Origin: Clostridiales bacterium
Lineage (GTDB): Bacteria > Bacillota > Clostridia > TANB77 > CAG-508
Assembly (NCBI GenBank): GCA_003534295.1
Contig: DPDV01000008.1
Coordinates: forward strand, 1-64,000
DNA: 64,000 nucleotides
Direction of reading: 5' to 3'
Shown: in pieces, positions 1 through 8,424 of the stretch
How positions within the stretch are numbered: the stretch's first letter is position 1
Layout of the letters: each line of letters starts with the position of its first letter
Translations under genes and position numbers: made by a program
The notes under the pieces: model-generated
What the model saw: only the letters and a program-made list of their open reading frames with translations
Databases searched by the model: none
What the model was told of the DNA's origin: nothing

Positions 1-1123
1 CAACTTCTTCTGTTGGTTTGTTATCATCAATTACAGCTGTGTTTCTTACTGATGTTTTTGTATCGTTGTTAATTGTTACTTTAAATGAAACTTCTACTGT
101 ATCTCCAGCTTTTACTTCTACATCAGTCCATGTGATTGTTCCATTAGATTCAACACCATTATTTGTTATTGACTTTTCAACTAATGTTGTTCCGGCTGGG
201 ATTTCATCTGTTACTGTTACTGTTCCTGTTGCATTTCCACTATTTGTTAATGTAATTGTATATGTTAATGTATCTCCAACTTTTGCTTCTGAGGTATTTA
301 CTTCTTTTTTACCTGTGATATTTATAATTCCTGTTTCTGTTTCTTCCGTTGTTTTTCCGTTAACTATTGCAGAGTTTTTTATTGTTCCTTTTTCTGCTTT
401 AACTCTTACTGTAAATTCAACATTCTCTGTTTCTCCAGGCTCTACTGTTACTCTCCAAGTTAATTTTTTTGTATTTTCATCTTCATTATTATCTTTATTT
501 AGTAATACTGTTCCTTCTGGTACATTGTCATATATTATTGCTTTTGCAACTTTGTCTCCATTATTCTTTACGCTTATAGTATATGTTAGTGTATCTCCTA
601 TTTTTACACTTTCTTTGTCTACAGTCTTATGTATTTCAAGATTTGATTTCTTTGCTGTTAAGTTTGCAGTTGATGCAATTGACGCAAATTGTGTTGGTCC
701 CCAGCCCACTTCTAATGATTCCCAAGGATTTTTAACTGTTTCTTCTCTTTCAGTTACATATTCTTGATTTGGAACTTCCCCTGTTGTAGTTGTTGTTGTT
801 TGTTCATTTTGCGTTGTTTGATTGTTATTTGTTGTTTGCTCTTGTCTTTCTGTTTCCTGTTCTTCTTGTTGATTTGGAGTTGTCTCTCCTTGTTCATTTT
901 TATTTTGTTCATTCTCTGATGTATTATTTTGTTGTTCGTTCTTGTTTTCCTCTGGTGCTTCGCCATATTGTTCTTGTGTTGTATTATTATCGCCAGCAGC
1001 TTGTGCTTGTGCATTACCTTTTGTAAAGAAATACACACCTGTTGCTGTTCCAGCTAAAAGTACTGTTATAATTGCTGCTATTATAATAGTTCTTTTGCTT
1101 TTATAACTGAACTTGCTTTTCAT
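1..1123 (-). CDS. DUF11-repeat surface protein, N-terminal part (runs off the left edge)
   Basis: About 374 residues are visible and the C-terminus lies outside the window. The start ATG (1121-1123) follows a GGAAAGGGG ribosome binding site. Residues 11-33 form a hydrophobic signal/anchor segment. Residues about 36-115 are a low-complexity Gln/Asn/Glu/Thr-rich linker. Two tandem Ig-like DUF11 repeats follow (about 160-270 and 275-374), each with the hallmark pattern KVGDTLTYTI plus N-G and a PAGT/PEGT turn. DUF11 repeats are usual in long cell-wall-attached stalk or adhesin proteins. A sortase gene lies just upstream in the same orientation, which fits a sortase substrate, but the C-terminal sorting signal cannot be seen. 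Function as an adhesin is inference; the repeat family assignment is firm. Confidence 0.85.
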   Translation of the reverse strand, partial: MKSKFSYKSKRTIIIAAIITVLLAGTATGVYFFTKGNAQAQAAGDNNTTQEQYGEAPEENKNEQQNNTSENEQNKNEQGETTPNQQEEQETERQEQTTNNNQTTQNEQTTTTTTGEVPNQEYVTEREETVKNPWESLEVGWGPTQFASIASTANLTAKKSNLEIHKTVDKESVKIGDTLTYTISVKNNGDKVAKAIIYDNVPEGTVLLNKDNNEDENTKKLTWRVTVEPGETENVEFTVRVKAEKGTIKNSAIVNGKTTEETETGIINITGKKEVNTSEAKVGDTLTYTITLTNSGNATGTVTVTDEIPAGTTLVEKSITNNGVESNGTITWTDVEVKAGDTVEVSFKVTINNDTKTSVRNTAVIDDNKPTEEV

Positions 1124-1146
1124 TTTTTTGCCCCTTTCCATTTCTA

Positions 1147-1216
1147 TTTTGGTAATTTCTTCAAAGTGCGAGCGATTAAAATCACATCTACATTTTTCAT
1201 AGATTACCTTACACTA
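1147..1216. repeat. 70-nt dispersed palindromic repeat, copy 1
   Basis: Full-length copy of a repeat also found at 6834-6903 and 42424-42493. It starts TTTTGGTAATTTCTTC, has a central palindromic core around GCGATTAAAATC, and ends CATAGATTACCTTACACTA. Outer ends are inverted (GGTAAT / ATTACC), so the unit can fold. It lies between the DUF11 gene and the sortase gene. Confidence 0.8.
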
Positions 1217-1229
1217 CCTTTTATATTAA

Positions 1230-1823
1230 TTATTCTTGTTCTATTTCTCTTGCCTTTGTTACTAATCTATTTTTATGTCCATTTTGGCAAGTTATTAAAG
1301 TTACTTCTCTAGTTCCTGCCTTCACACTTTTTACACAATTAACATCTTCTGGATCAATAATATATTGCTTAAATATTTTATATTGTACTTTTTTTCCGTC
1401 AAGTCCTGTTAATTCTATAATGTCTCCTTCTTCTAATCTGTCTGTATTCCCAAACATTGTACCATCAATATTATTATGCCCTGCTATTGTGTAATTTCCT
1501 ATTGCATTCACACTATCACCCCAAAAGTGTGTAACAGAATACTGCATAGCCTCATCAGTTGTTTTTTCTAGTATTGGATATTCTATATTTATTTTAGAAA
1601 TTTTTATTATTCCCTCTACTTTATAACCCTTCACTTCTATATTGCCTATAGGTTTATTTTCTTCTTTATTTTCTTTTATTTTTGTTGTAACAATTTCAAC
1701 AACATCCTTTAATTCTTTTTCTTTTTTTTGATTTCTTCCATATTTTATTACTATAAGTATTATTGTTACTATTATTCCTGTTATTAAAATTGCTAACAAT
1801 ATATTAATTATTCTATTTTTCAT
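1230..1823 (-). CDS. Sortase (class D/B-like transpeptidase)
   Basis: A 197-residue membrane-anchored cysteine transpeptidase that joins surface proteins to the cell wall. An N-terminal membrane segment (about 7-27) is followed by a charged linker and the sortase barrel. The catalytic triad is visible: His in TIAGHNN (about 115), Cys in TLITCQNGH (about 178) and Arg in NRLVTKARE (about 186). The length is normal for a class D or B sortase; subclass is not certain. The gene starts inside the 3' end of the upstream gene at 1813-2766 (11-bp overlap), so the two are translationally coupled, and the DUF11 gene lies downstream. Neighbours suggest a dedicated sortase for one or both surface proteins. 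Confidence 0.9.
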   Translation of the reverse strand: MKNRIINILLAILITGIIVTIILIVIKYGRNQKKEKELKDVVEIVTTKIKENKEENKPIGNIEVKGYKVEGIIKISKINIEYPILEKTTDEAMQYSVTHFWGDSVNAIGNYTIAGHNNIDGTMFGNTDRLEEGDIIELTGLDGKKVQYKIFKQYIIDPEDVNCVKSVKAGTREVTLITCQNGHKNRLVTKAREIEQE

Positions 1824-2766
1824 TTTTTCTATTTTTAACTATTAATAACACTATTGCTAATACTATTAATACTCCTAATACTATAAATAAAATCATACTA
1901 TCATATGTAAAAGGTAATTTAGATGTTTCTTTTACTATAACAGTTTCTATTTCTTCTCCACCATCTTCTGCTCTAGTACAAGTTAATATTTGCAAATCTA
2001 TAATATCGCCATCTTGCATTAACCATAAAATATATTTGTCTCCATTTTCTGACGTTTCTGGTTGTGGTATAGTCATGTTTTTTACTTCTTGCCATGCTAA
2101 ATCACGTGGTGAAGGCACTAGCTCATAATATCTATTATAAAAGTGTTTATATGCTTTCAATTTTTCAAACATATTGGTTGCTTTATTCATATTTTCAATT
2201 AAAGTTTCAAAATCTTTGTTGCTGTCTGTAACTTTAATTAATTGATATTTATATACTGAATTTTCATTATCTGTTATTTCTACTTTGCCTGTTGTTATTG
2301 TAGTTTTTACGCCGTCAATTTCTTTTTCTTCCTTATTCTTTTTAGTCATGTCAACTTTAATTCTTTTTGTTATATCAGCTATTTCGTCAACAATACTATC
2401 TGTAACAGTGTCTGTTAAATCTACTTTTAATCCTTTTATAAGCATCGTATTGTTTGTTGTATTTTTTACCCATAAATATGTTGTTGCTGACATTGTTGAG
2501 TCTATATAAGCTACGTTATTTCCATTTGTGTCTGTTACCGATGGTAAAAATACTAAGTCATCTATTTCTGTTGCTGAGTTATCTGAAAAGGCGAATTCAA
2601 ATTCTGAATCTGTCGAAATATAAATAATATATTTTTTTTCTCCTTCCTCTAATTTTTCTAATATTTCTATTTCTTCATTTGTTGCGTTAACTGTTAATGA
2701 TAATATGCATAATATAAAAATTGTAAAAAATATAGTCATTATCATTTTTAGTTTGTTTGTTTTCAT
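1813..2766 (-). CDS. Exported membrane-anchored protein with LPFTY-type C-terminal signal
   Basis: A 317-residue protein I do not recognise as a named family. It has an N-terminal signal peptide (hydrophobic about 8-27, ending VNA) and a Thr/Asp/Lys-rich extracellular body. The C-terminus has LPFTY, then a hydrophobic stretch (about 285-308) and the basic tail KNRKNEK. This has the architecture of a sortase sorting signal, with LPFTY in place of LPxTG. The sortase gene overlaps its 3' end by 11 bp, so it is the natural candidate substrate. A sigma-A promoter lies just upstream. Alternative: an ordinary C-terminal membrane anchor with a chance LPxT. Confidence 0.75.
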   Translation of the reverse strand: MKTNKLKMIMTIFFTIFILCILSLTVNATNEEIEILEKLEEGEKKYIIYISTDSEFEFAFSDNSATEIDDLVFLPSVTDTNGNNVAYIDSTMSATTYLWVKNTTNNTMLIKGLKVDLTDTVTDSIVDEIADITKRIKVDMTKKNKEEKEIDGVKTTITTGKVEITDNENSVYKYQLIKVTDSNKDFETLIENMNKATNMFEKLKAYKHFYNRYYELVPSPRDLAWQEVKNMTIPQPETSENGDKYILWLMQDGDIIDLQILTCTRAEDGGEEIETVIVKETSKLPFTYDSMILFIVLGVLIVLAIVLLIVKNRKNEK

Positions 2767-2809
2767 AATTAAGCCCCTTTCATATATATTTTAAATTATT
2801 GACACCGTA

Positions 2810-2838
2810 ATTATATCACTCTAACTATGTTTTGTAAA
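2810..2838 (-). promoter_or_regulatory. Sigma-A promoter of the sortase operon
   Basis: On the minus strand TTTACA (2833-2838) and TATAAT (2810-2815) are separated by exactly 17 bp, upstream of the exported-protein/sortase operon. Confidence 0.75.
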
Positions 2839-2851
2839 TATTATTTTTATC

Positions 2852-2880
2852 AAAAAAACCAGTTATTTTAACTGGTTTTT
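2852..2880 (-). terminator. Intrinsic terminator after the 2890-3717 gene
   Basis: Perfect hairpin AAAACCAGTTA / TAACTGGTTTT with a short loop and T-runs on both sides. It lies 10 bp past the stop of the minus-strand gene. Confidence 0.85.
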
Positions 2881-2889
2881 CGACATTTT

Positions 2890-3717
2890 TTATTCTTCTT
2901 TTCCTTCTGGAAGTGTAGGTATTTGTACCACTATTCTAATTCTCATAATTTTACTTACTGTTCTTCCAAACTTACTATTTTTAATTCTTTGCCATAGAGT
3001 TGGTTTAACTTTTACTCTTGTTTCTTCAATATACTGTTCATTTTCTATTGCTACTTGATCTGCTTCTTGTATTATTTTCTCTTCTTGAGGTGCAGGTATT
3101 GCCTTTAACGCATCTGCAATTTCGATTCCTATGTAGCTTAATGCTTTTGATCTGTCTTCTATTCTCTCCATGTCTATTTCAATATGTAGGTTTGACTCCA
3201 AATTTGCTATTCTAGCATTAATTAACTTCATTGCATCTTGGCAATTTTGTGATTTCTTTGATTTTGCTCTTCCTATTAACCCTAATGTATCTATTATATC
3301 TTCTGAGAAATCATTTGAAGCCTCTTTAAGTGTTTGTTTCCAATTTGCTTCTTTATTGACTATTGCATTTAATATATTTTTAAGTTTTGCTGCTAGCGCT
3401 ATATTAGCTTCTCTTTGTCTTATTAATTCTTCTATTTTTTTTGTGTTTTCTTCAAACTCACTTGTTGCATATTCTACCAATTGATATGATGCTTTATAGA
3501 CTCCTTTAGGAAAACTTTTCTTTTTTGGATATTCTATTAAGTATGTTTTTATTGATTCAATTAAATCTTTAAAATATGCATCTTCTTCTAATTGTACTAT
3601 TTGTTTTTTACTGTTTGGATTAATTAATTTTTGTACTTTATCAATATTTGATAAGATTTTTTCTTCCGTGATTACCATTCTCACGTTTACTATGCCAGCT
3701 CTAGACATTGTAAACAT
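2890..3717 (-). CDS. Protein of unknown function, helical
   Basis: A 275-residue protein I do not recognise. It is predicted mainly alpha-helical and rich in Lys, Glu, Ile and Ala, with no signal peptide or membrane segment. A coiled-coil-like stretch lies around residues 95-125. The C-terminal 45 residues are basic and end in a short hydrophobic strand (RIVVQIPTLPEG). Two ATG codons follow the AAAGGAGG site: the first is only 2 nt away, while the second (position 3708, residue 4) is 11 nt away, so the start is ambiguous. It ends at a strong terminator and is probably monocistronic. Confidence 0.7.
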   Translation of the reverse strand: MFTMSRAGIVNVRMVITEEKILSNIDKVQKLINPNSKKQIVQLEEDAYFKDLIESIKTYLIEYPKKKSFPKGVYKASYQLVEYATSEFEENTKKIEELIRQREANIALAAKLKNILNAIVNKEANWKQTLKEASNDFSEDIIDTLGLIGRAKSKKSQNCQDAMKLINARIANLESNLHIEIDMERIEDRSKALSYIGIEIADALKAIPAPQEEKIIQEADQVAIENEQYIEETRVKVKPTLWQRIKNSKFGRTVSKIMRIRIVVQIPTLPEGKEE

Positions 3718-3850
3718 TACCTCCTTTGTCCTATGTTATTATATCTACTTTTACAATTTCAATAATATTATATAATGCTATAAATAAAATTACAATAGGA
3801 TTATGATATTTTCTACTACAATTTTATTACACGCTTTTTTTATTGTCAAG

Positions 3851-5731
3851 TCAATTTTTGTCTTTTTTTAGCTCCGCATATCTTTTTATTTTCATTGTTG
3901 TTGTTTTTTCAAATTCTTCATGTTTTATTTCTAAATTTTTAATTGCTTTATACGAAGTCAATTTTTTGTTTACTCTTTTAACTTTTTCCCAAATAATGTT
4001 ATATACTTGTTCTTCTGTTAAACCTTTTCCATGTATCTTTTCTATCTCTTCATAATTTGGTATTACCTTTGCAGATATTATTAATTCATTCTCATCTTTT
4101 CTGTCATTTTCAGGCTCTTTTCCATATACAAGACTCTCTTTAATTTCTGGGATATCTCCCAATAACAATTCAATTTCCTCTGGATATATATTTTTTCCAT
4201 TTTGCGTAACAATAACATTTTTACATCTTCCTGTTATATACAAAAATCCTTCATCATCCAAATAGCCTATATCTCCTGAATAGAACCATCTTTCACCATC
4301 TACTGTTTTTATTACTTTATTTGTAGCATCTTCGTCTTCATAATAGCCTAACATCAATGTCTGACTCTTTATTAATATTTCTCCTTCGCCATTTTCATTT
4401 GGATTATCAATTTTTAATTCTGCTCCTACAACAGCTTTTCCTGCTGAGCCAATCTTTGCGTCAAACTCTGGTGTAAGTGCTGCTATTGGTGCAGTCTCTG
4501 TTAAGCCATATCCTTGTAAAAAAATTATTCCAATATCTTCAATCCAATTTCCAATTTTAGCATCTATCGGTGCTGCTGCGGAAACTATATATTTTAAATT
4601 TCCTCCCAAATTTTCATGTATTTCGTTAAAAACCTTTTTCTTGATATCTACACCAACTGCTTTTAATGCATTTGTAACGTGTATCATTGAATTTACCATA
4701 TTTTCTTTTTTACTTTTTTTAATGTTTGCATTTATTTTCTTATATAAATTTTCTACCAATAATGGAACTGTCAATAATGCTGTAGGTTTCGTTTCTTGTA
4801 AATTTGGTACTATATATTTTAGTCCTTGGCATACTGCCACAGATCCGCCTATTGCAAACGGTAATAAAAATCCAATTGTAGACTCATATGTGTGGTGTAA
4901 TGGCAAAATAGACATAAATCTATCACTCGGATATAACTTAACATATGCTAAAACCGCATTAATATTTGCAGCCAAATTTCTGTTGCACAACATTACCCCT
5001 TTTGAATTTGATGTGGTTCCAGAAGTAAAAATTAGCACTTTGAATTCGTCTGGATCTACTTTAATATCCATAAAAGAATTGTCTCCCTGCTCTACAAGTT
5101 GTTTGCCCTGTTTTATTAAACAATCCATTCCAACATTTTTTCCAGATATTTCGCTGTCTGAATTCATTTGTATAAAGTATTGTACTTCCGGTAATTTTTC
5201 TTCTATTTTTTTTATTGCATCTGATTTTTTCGTGGAAAAAATAACTGCTGATGCTTTTGCTCTTCTTATTACATTTTCTATTTCGTTTTCAGGTAATTCT
5301 TTGTCGACAGGTACAGCTATTCCAGCCCCGCATAACATTGTCATATAAGATACATACCAGTGATATGTATTTTCCCCTATAATTACTATTCTTTTATCTT
5401 TTAAACATAATTTTTTAGTTAATGCTGTACCAAAATTTATAACATCATTTCCAAATTGTTCATATGTAATTTCCGTAAATTTTTCTTTTGGATTAAACTT
5501 TTCTAATATTGCAGTTTCCTTAGAAAATTCTTGTATGTTTTTTGCAAATATTTCTTTTATTGTTGTATATGATGTAGTTGGATAATTTTCTTTTTTTCTT
5601 CTTTTTTTATATTCTTCTGCCTTTTTTACATCTTCATAATTAACTTCTACATTGTCTATCTTTGACAAATTATCCATTTTTAACTTTGGAAATTTAAAAT
5701 TAGGTATTTTAAAATCTTTTAATATTCTCAA
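3851..5731 (-). CDS. AMP-dependent acyl-CoA synthetase (long-chain fatty acid-CoA ligase)
   Basis: A 626-residue cytoplasmic ANL-superfamily enzyme that activates a fatty acid as acyl-AMP and then acyl-CoA. The P-loop motif IFTSGTTSNSKGVML lies near residue 235. The adenine-binding GYGLTETAP motif lies near 410, and YSGDIGYLDDEGFLYITGR near 490. The C-terminal Lys-rich segment (TSYKAIKNLEIKHEEFEKT) supplies the catalytic lysine. The N-terminus carries an extra charged stretch of about 50 residues. The start codon is TTG, placed after AAAGGAG; no closer ATG fits. FadD/FAA-like; chain-length preference cannot be told from sequence. Confidence 0.9.
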   Translation of the reverse strand: MRILKDFKIPNFKFPKLKMDNLSKIDNVEVNYEDVKKAEEYKKRRKKENYPTTSYTTIKEIFAKNIQEFSKETAILEKFNPKEKFTEITYEQFGNDVINFGTALTKKLCLKDKRIVIIGENTYHWYVSYMTMLCGAGIAVPVDKELPENEIENVIRRAKASAVIFSTKKSDAIKKIEEKLPEVQYFIQMNSDSEISGKNVGMDCLIKQGKQLVEQGDNSFMDIKVDPDEFKVLIFTSGTTSNSKGVMLCNRNLAANINAVLAYVKLYPSDRFMSILPLHHTYESTIGFLLPFAIGGSVAVCQGLKYIVPNLQETKPTALLTVPLLVENLYKKINANIKKSKKENMVNSMIHVTNALKAVGVDIKKKVFNEIHENLGGNLKYIVSAAAPIDAKIGNWIEDIGIIFLQGYGLTETAPIAALTPEFDAKIGSAGKAVVGAELKIDNPNENGEGEILIKSQTLMLGYYEDEDATNKVIKTVDGERWFYSGDIGYLDDEGFLYITGRCKNVIVTQNGKNIYPEEIELLLGDIPEIKESLVYGKEPENDRKDENELIISAKVIPNYEEIEKIHGKGLTEEQVYNIIWEKVKRVNKKLTSYKAIKNLEIKHEEFEKTTTMKIKRYAELKKDKN

Positions 5732-5836
5732 TTTTTTTTCGCTCCTTTAGTTCATTTTCTATACTTGTTTGCTTTACTCGCAATCTTTTAAATTTTATCA
5801 TATTTTATTAATCCATACAAGATATCAATTAAATAT

Positions 5837-5861
5837 TTTTAGTGGGCGATTAAAATCGCCC
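5837..5861. repeat. Truncated copy of the dispersed repeat
   Basis: TTTTAGT followed directly by a perfect palindrome GGGCGATT-AA-AATCGCCC. It matches the start and core of the 70-nt repeat with the intervening CTTCGAAG segment missing. There is no U-run, so it is a poor terminator despite lying just downstream of gpr. Confidence 0.6.
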
Positions 5862-5868
5862 ATTCTCT

Positions 5869-6810
5869 CTACTTTTGAGTCGCAAAATTTATTCCTCTTG
5901 CCACTATATCTTTCATATTTTCTATTAATTCGTCTATTTCTTTCGGTGTTACTATAAAATTATAATCATTTGGTGCAAGTACTTCTTTTATCATTTCATA
6001 TTTATCTTCTTCTTGCAATTTGTTTAGAAAATCATTTGATTTTGCTTGTTCTTGTATTTTTTGAATAAATAAGTCTAAGCTGTCTGCTGCTATTGTTGCT
6101 GCTTCTACAACCGTAGGTATTCCTATTGCTATAACAGGTACTCCCAATGTTTCTTCTGTTAATTCTTTTCTTGTATTTCCAACTCCCGCACCTGGCACTA
6201 TACCTGTATCAGCTAATTGCACTGTGCTACTTATTCTTTCTATACTTCTTGATGCTAAAGCATCTATTATTAGTAATAGTTTAGGTTTAATATTATCTAC
6301 TATTCCTTTTAATATTTCCAGTGTCTCTATTCCTGTAGTTCCTAATACTCCTGGCGATATAGCGCTTACTGGTCTTGTATCTTTATCTAGTACTTCTGGC
6401 ATATATTGCAATATGTGCCTTGTAATATCTATATCTTGTACAACTTTTGGCCCCAAGGCATCTGGTGTAACATATAAATTTCCTAATCCTACAACTAATA
6501 TTGGTTCTTGTTCGCCTATATGTTTTTTTAATAACTCTTTTAATTCTTTTGTTAAAGTATCAGAAGCCTTTTGAATCTGCTCTTGTCCCGCTATTTTCAA
6601 GTTGTTTATGTCTATTGTTATATAATTTCCAACTTTTTTTCCTATTGCTTTTTCTCCATTTTCATTTAAAACCTTTACTCTGGTTATTCTTATGTCTTCA
6701 TCTACTTTTTCTTCTTCTGTTTCTATTCCGTCTACTTCATTTTCTATATTATTTGCTCTTTTATATAAATCTCTTCTTTCTAAAGCTAAGTCTGTTCTAA
6801 AATTATACAT
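5869..6810 (-). CDS. gpr: Germination protease GPR (spore protease, peptidase family A25)
   Basis: A 313-residue protease that degrades the small acid-soluble DNA-binding proteins of the spore core at germination. Family hallmarks are visible: the N-terminal MYNFRTDLALE propeptide-like start, VVGLGNLYVTPDALGP (about 110-125), SPGVLGTTGIET (about 155), LLLIIDALASRS (about 180) and DTGIVPGAGVGN (about 205). It is transcribed alone, downstream of a copy of the dispersed repeat. Its presence indicates an endospore-forming lineage. Normally it is made in the forespore under sigma-G; I could not identify a sigma-G promoter with confidence. Confidence 0.95.
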   Translation of the reverse strand: MYNFRTDLALERRDLYKRANNIENEVDGIETEEEKVDEDIRITRVKVLNENGEKAIGKKVGNYITIDINNLKIAGQEQIQKASDTLTKELKELLKKHIGEQEPILVVGLGNLYVTPDALGPKVVQDIDITRHILQYMPEVLDKDTRPVSAISPGVLGTTGIETLEILKGIVDNIKPKLLLIIDALASRSIERISSTVQLADTGIVPGAGVGNTRKELTEETLGVPVIAIGIPTVVEAATIAADSLDLFIQKIQEQAKSNDFLNKLQEEDKYEMIKEVLAPNDYNFIVTPKEIDELIENMKDIVARGINFATQK

Positions 6811-6833
6811 AAAAATACCTCTCTTATAAATTT

Positions 6834-6903
6834 TTTTAGTAATTTCTTCGAAGTACGGGCGATTAAAATCGTCCCTACATTTTTCATAGATTACTTTACA
6901 CTA
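6834..6903. repeat. 70-nt dispersed palindromic repeat, copy 2
   Basis: Full-length copy: TTTTAGTAATTTCTTCGAAG, core GGGCGATTAAAATCGTCCC, end CATAGATTACTTTACACTA. Outer AGTAAT/ATTACT arms and the inner CTTCGAAG and GGGCGATT arms are all inverted repeats. It lies between holA and gpr. Confidence 0.85.
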
Positions 6904-6945
6904 TCTCTACTATATTTTTAGAAAAATCGGTATTTTTTATACATT

Positions 6946-7926
6946 TTATTTTGAGCAATATCTGCACAATATACTTTCTAGTCCTATTTGCAAATCTATT
7001 AATCCATTCTTGTAATTTGAATCTAAATTTGATAGTTCTTTTAATATTTTATTTAATTCTATTTCTTCAAAATATTTTGCCTGTTGTTTATATTTTGTAG
7101 TAAGAAATGTTTGATTTGGTTTTAAATTCATAGCCGTTATTAAGTTTTTATTACTTCTTTCAGCAATTTTTACTATATATAACTTTTTAAAATGATTATA
7201 CAGTGTTATTAAAATTTTTTGTATTGGCTCTTTTGATGCTATTAAACCTTTTAACACTTTTAAAGATTGTGCTATATCCTTTTTTCCCAAACTATCTGTC
7301 AAATCAAATATTATTGCTTGTATTTGTTTTGTGCTTAGTAAATTTATTTCCCTTGATGTTATTGTTCCATTTTCTCCAGCATATTCTATCAATTTTCTTA
7401 TTTCATTAATTAGTTCTTGCATATTTGTGCCACAACATTCTATAAAATATCTTGTTGTTGCTTCATCTATATTTACTTTATATGCATTACATATTTTTTT
7501 TATATTGCTTATTAGTTCTGGAAGTTTTAACTCTGTAAACTCAATAACTTCGCCATTTTTTTCTATTGATTTATACAATGAATTTTTTTCTGCCTCTTCC
7601 TCTACAAAAATAATATCTACTGTTTCATTTATTTGCTTTATATTTTTTTCTATATACTCAGCTAGTTTGTCCACTATAGTTTTAGCTTTTTCTTCCTTTT
7701 TAGTTGTCTTTTTGCTCTTTTTAAATATTCCCGTGTTTCTTGCTAGTATCATTTTTTTTGTATACCCAAATGGAGGAGTTTCAATATCTGAAATAATATT
7801 ATCTATTTCTGTTTCTCCTATTTGTATATAATTTATTCCTTGTATTAATTCTCCAAATTCTTTTTTTATTCTTTTTATTTTATTTTCTAAAAGATATCTT
7901 TCTTCTCCATATAATAAATATACCAT
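6946..7926 (-). CDS. holA: DNA polymerase III subunit delta
   Basis: A 326-residue clamp-loader subunit that opens the beta clamp. The N-terminus MVYLLYGEERYLLENKIKRI is typical for the family. The middle has the DNA_pol3_delta pattern (PPFGYTKKMILARNTG; YFIECCGTNMQELINEIRKL). The C-terminal helical collar follows. Length is normal. The ATG is 5-6 nt after AGGAG. It follows ruvC by 9 bp in the same orientation, so they are probably cotranscribed. Confidence 0.9.
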   Translation of the reverse strand: MVYLLYGEERYLLENKIKRIKKEFGELIQGINYIQIGETEIDNIISDIETPPFGYTKKMILARNTGIFKKSKKTTKKEEKAKTIVDKLAEYIEKNIKQINETVDIIFVEEEAEKNSLYKSIEKNGEVIEFTELKLPELISNIKKICNAYKVNIDEATTRYFIECCGTNMQELINEIRKLIEYAGENGTITSREINLLSTKQIQAIIFDLTDSLGKKDIAQSLKVLKGLIASKEPIQKILITLYNHFKKLYIVKIAERSNKNLITAMNLKPNQTFLTTKYKQQAKYFEEIELNKILKELSNLDSNYKNGLIDLQIGLESILCRYCSK

Positions 7927-7935
7927 TAAAAACTC

Positions 7936-8421
7936 CTATAATTTTTGTGAAAATTTTGATGAATGTGCATGACATATTGCTGCAGCCATGCTGTCTGTAG
8001 TGTCATCTAATTTTGGCAATTTTTCAACATTCAATATAGTTTTAACCATTTTTTGCACTTGCATTTTATCAGCTCTTCCATATCCCACAACCGCTTGCTT
8101 TATCTGAAGTGGTGTGTATTCATATGTTGGAACTTGCTTTCTACTTCCCACAACTAATATAACGCCTCTTGCTTGAGCAACATTTATGGCTGTTTTTGCA
8201 TTATTGTTAAAAAATAATTCTTCCACTGATATTGCATCCGGCTTATACTCGTCTATTATATTTTCTAAGTCATTATTTAATTTTAATAGTCTTAATGGAA
8301 ATGATTCCCCAGCCTTTGTTGTGACAGCACCAGAGGTTATTAAATTAAATTTATTGCCTATGTAATCTATTATACTATACCCAGTTATAGCAAAACCTGG
8401 GTCAATTCCTAATATTCTCAC
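7936..8421 (-). CDS. ruvC: Crossover junction endodeoxyribonuclease RuvC
   Basis: A 161-residue Holliday-junction resolvase. The acidic active-site residues are present: Asp in RILGIDPG (residue 7), Glu in VEELFF (about 68), and the Asp pair in LDDTTDSMAAAICHA near the end. Length is normal. ruvA and ruvB are not adjacent here; instead it sits between the debranching enzyme (3-bp gap upstream) and holA. Confidence 0.95.
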   Translation of the reverse strand: MRILGIDPGFAITGYSIIDYIGNKFNLITSGAVTTKAGESFPLRLLKLNNDLENIIDEYKPDAISVEELFFNNNAKTAINVAQARGVILVVGSRKQVPTYEYTPLQIKQAVVGYGRADKMQVQKMVKTILNVEKLPKLDDTTDSMAAAICHAHSSKFSQKL

Positions 8422-8424
8422 TTT

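Noticed and set aside
18..767. Long plus-strand open reading opposite the DUF11 gene
   Set aside because: It is the antisense of clear DUF11 repeats; the Ser/Val/Phe-rich composition is typical of a shadow frame.
5837..5861. Rho-independent terminator of gpr
   Set aside because: The palindrome is perfect but has no U-run on the minus strand, and it matches the dispersed repeat core instead.
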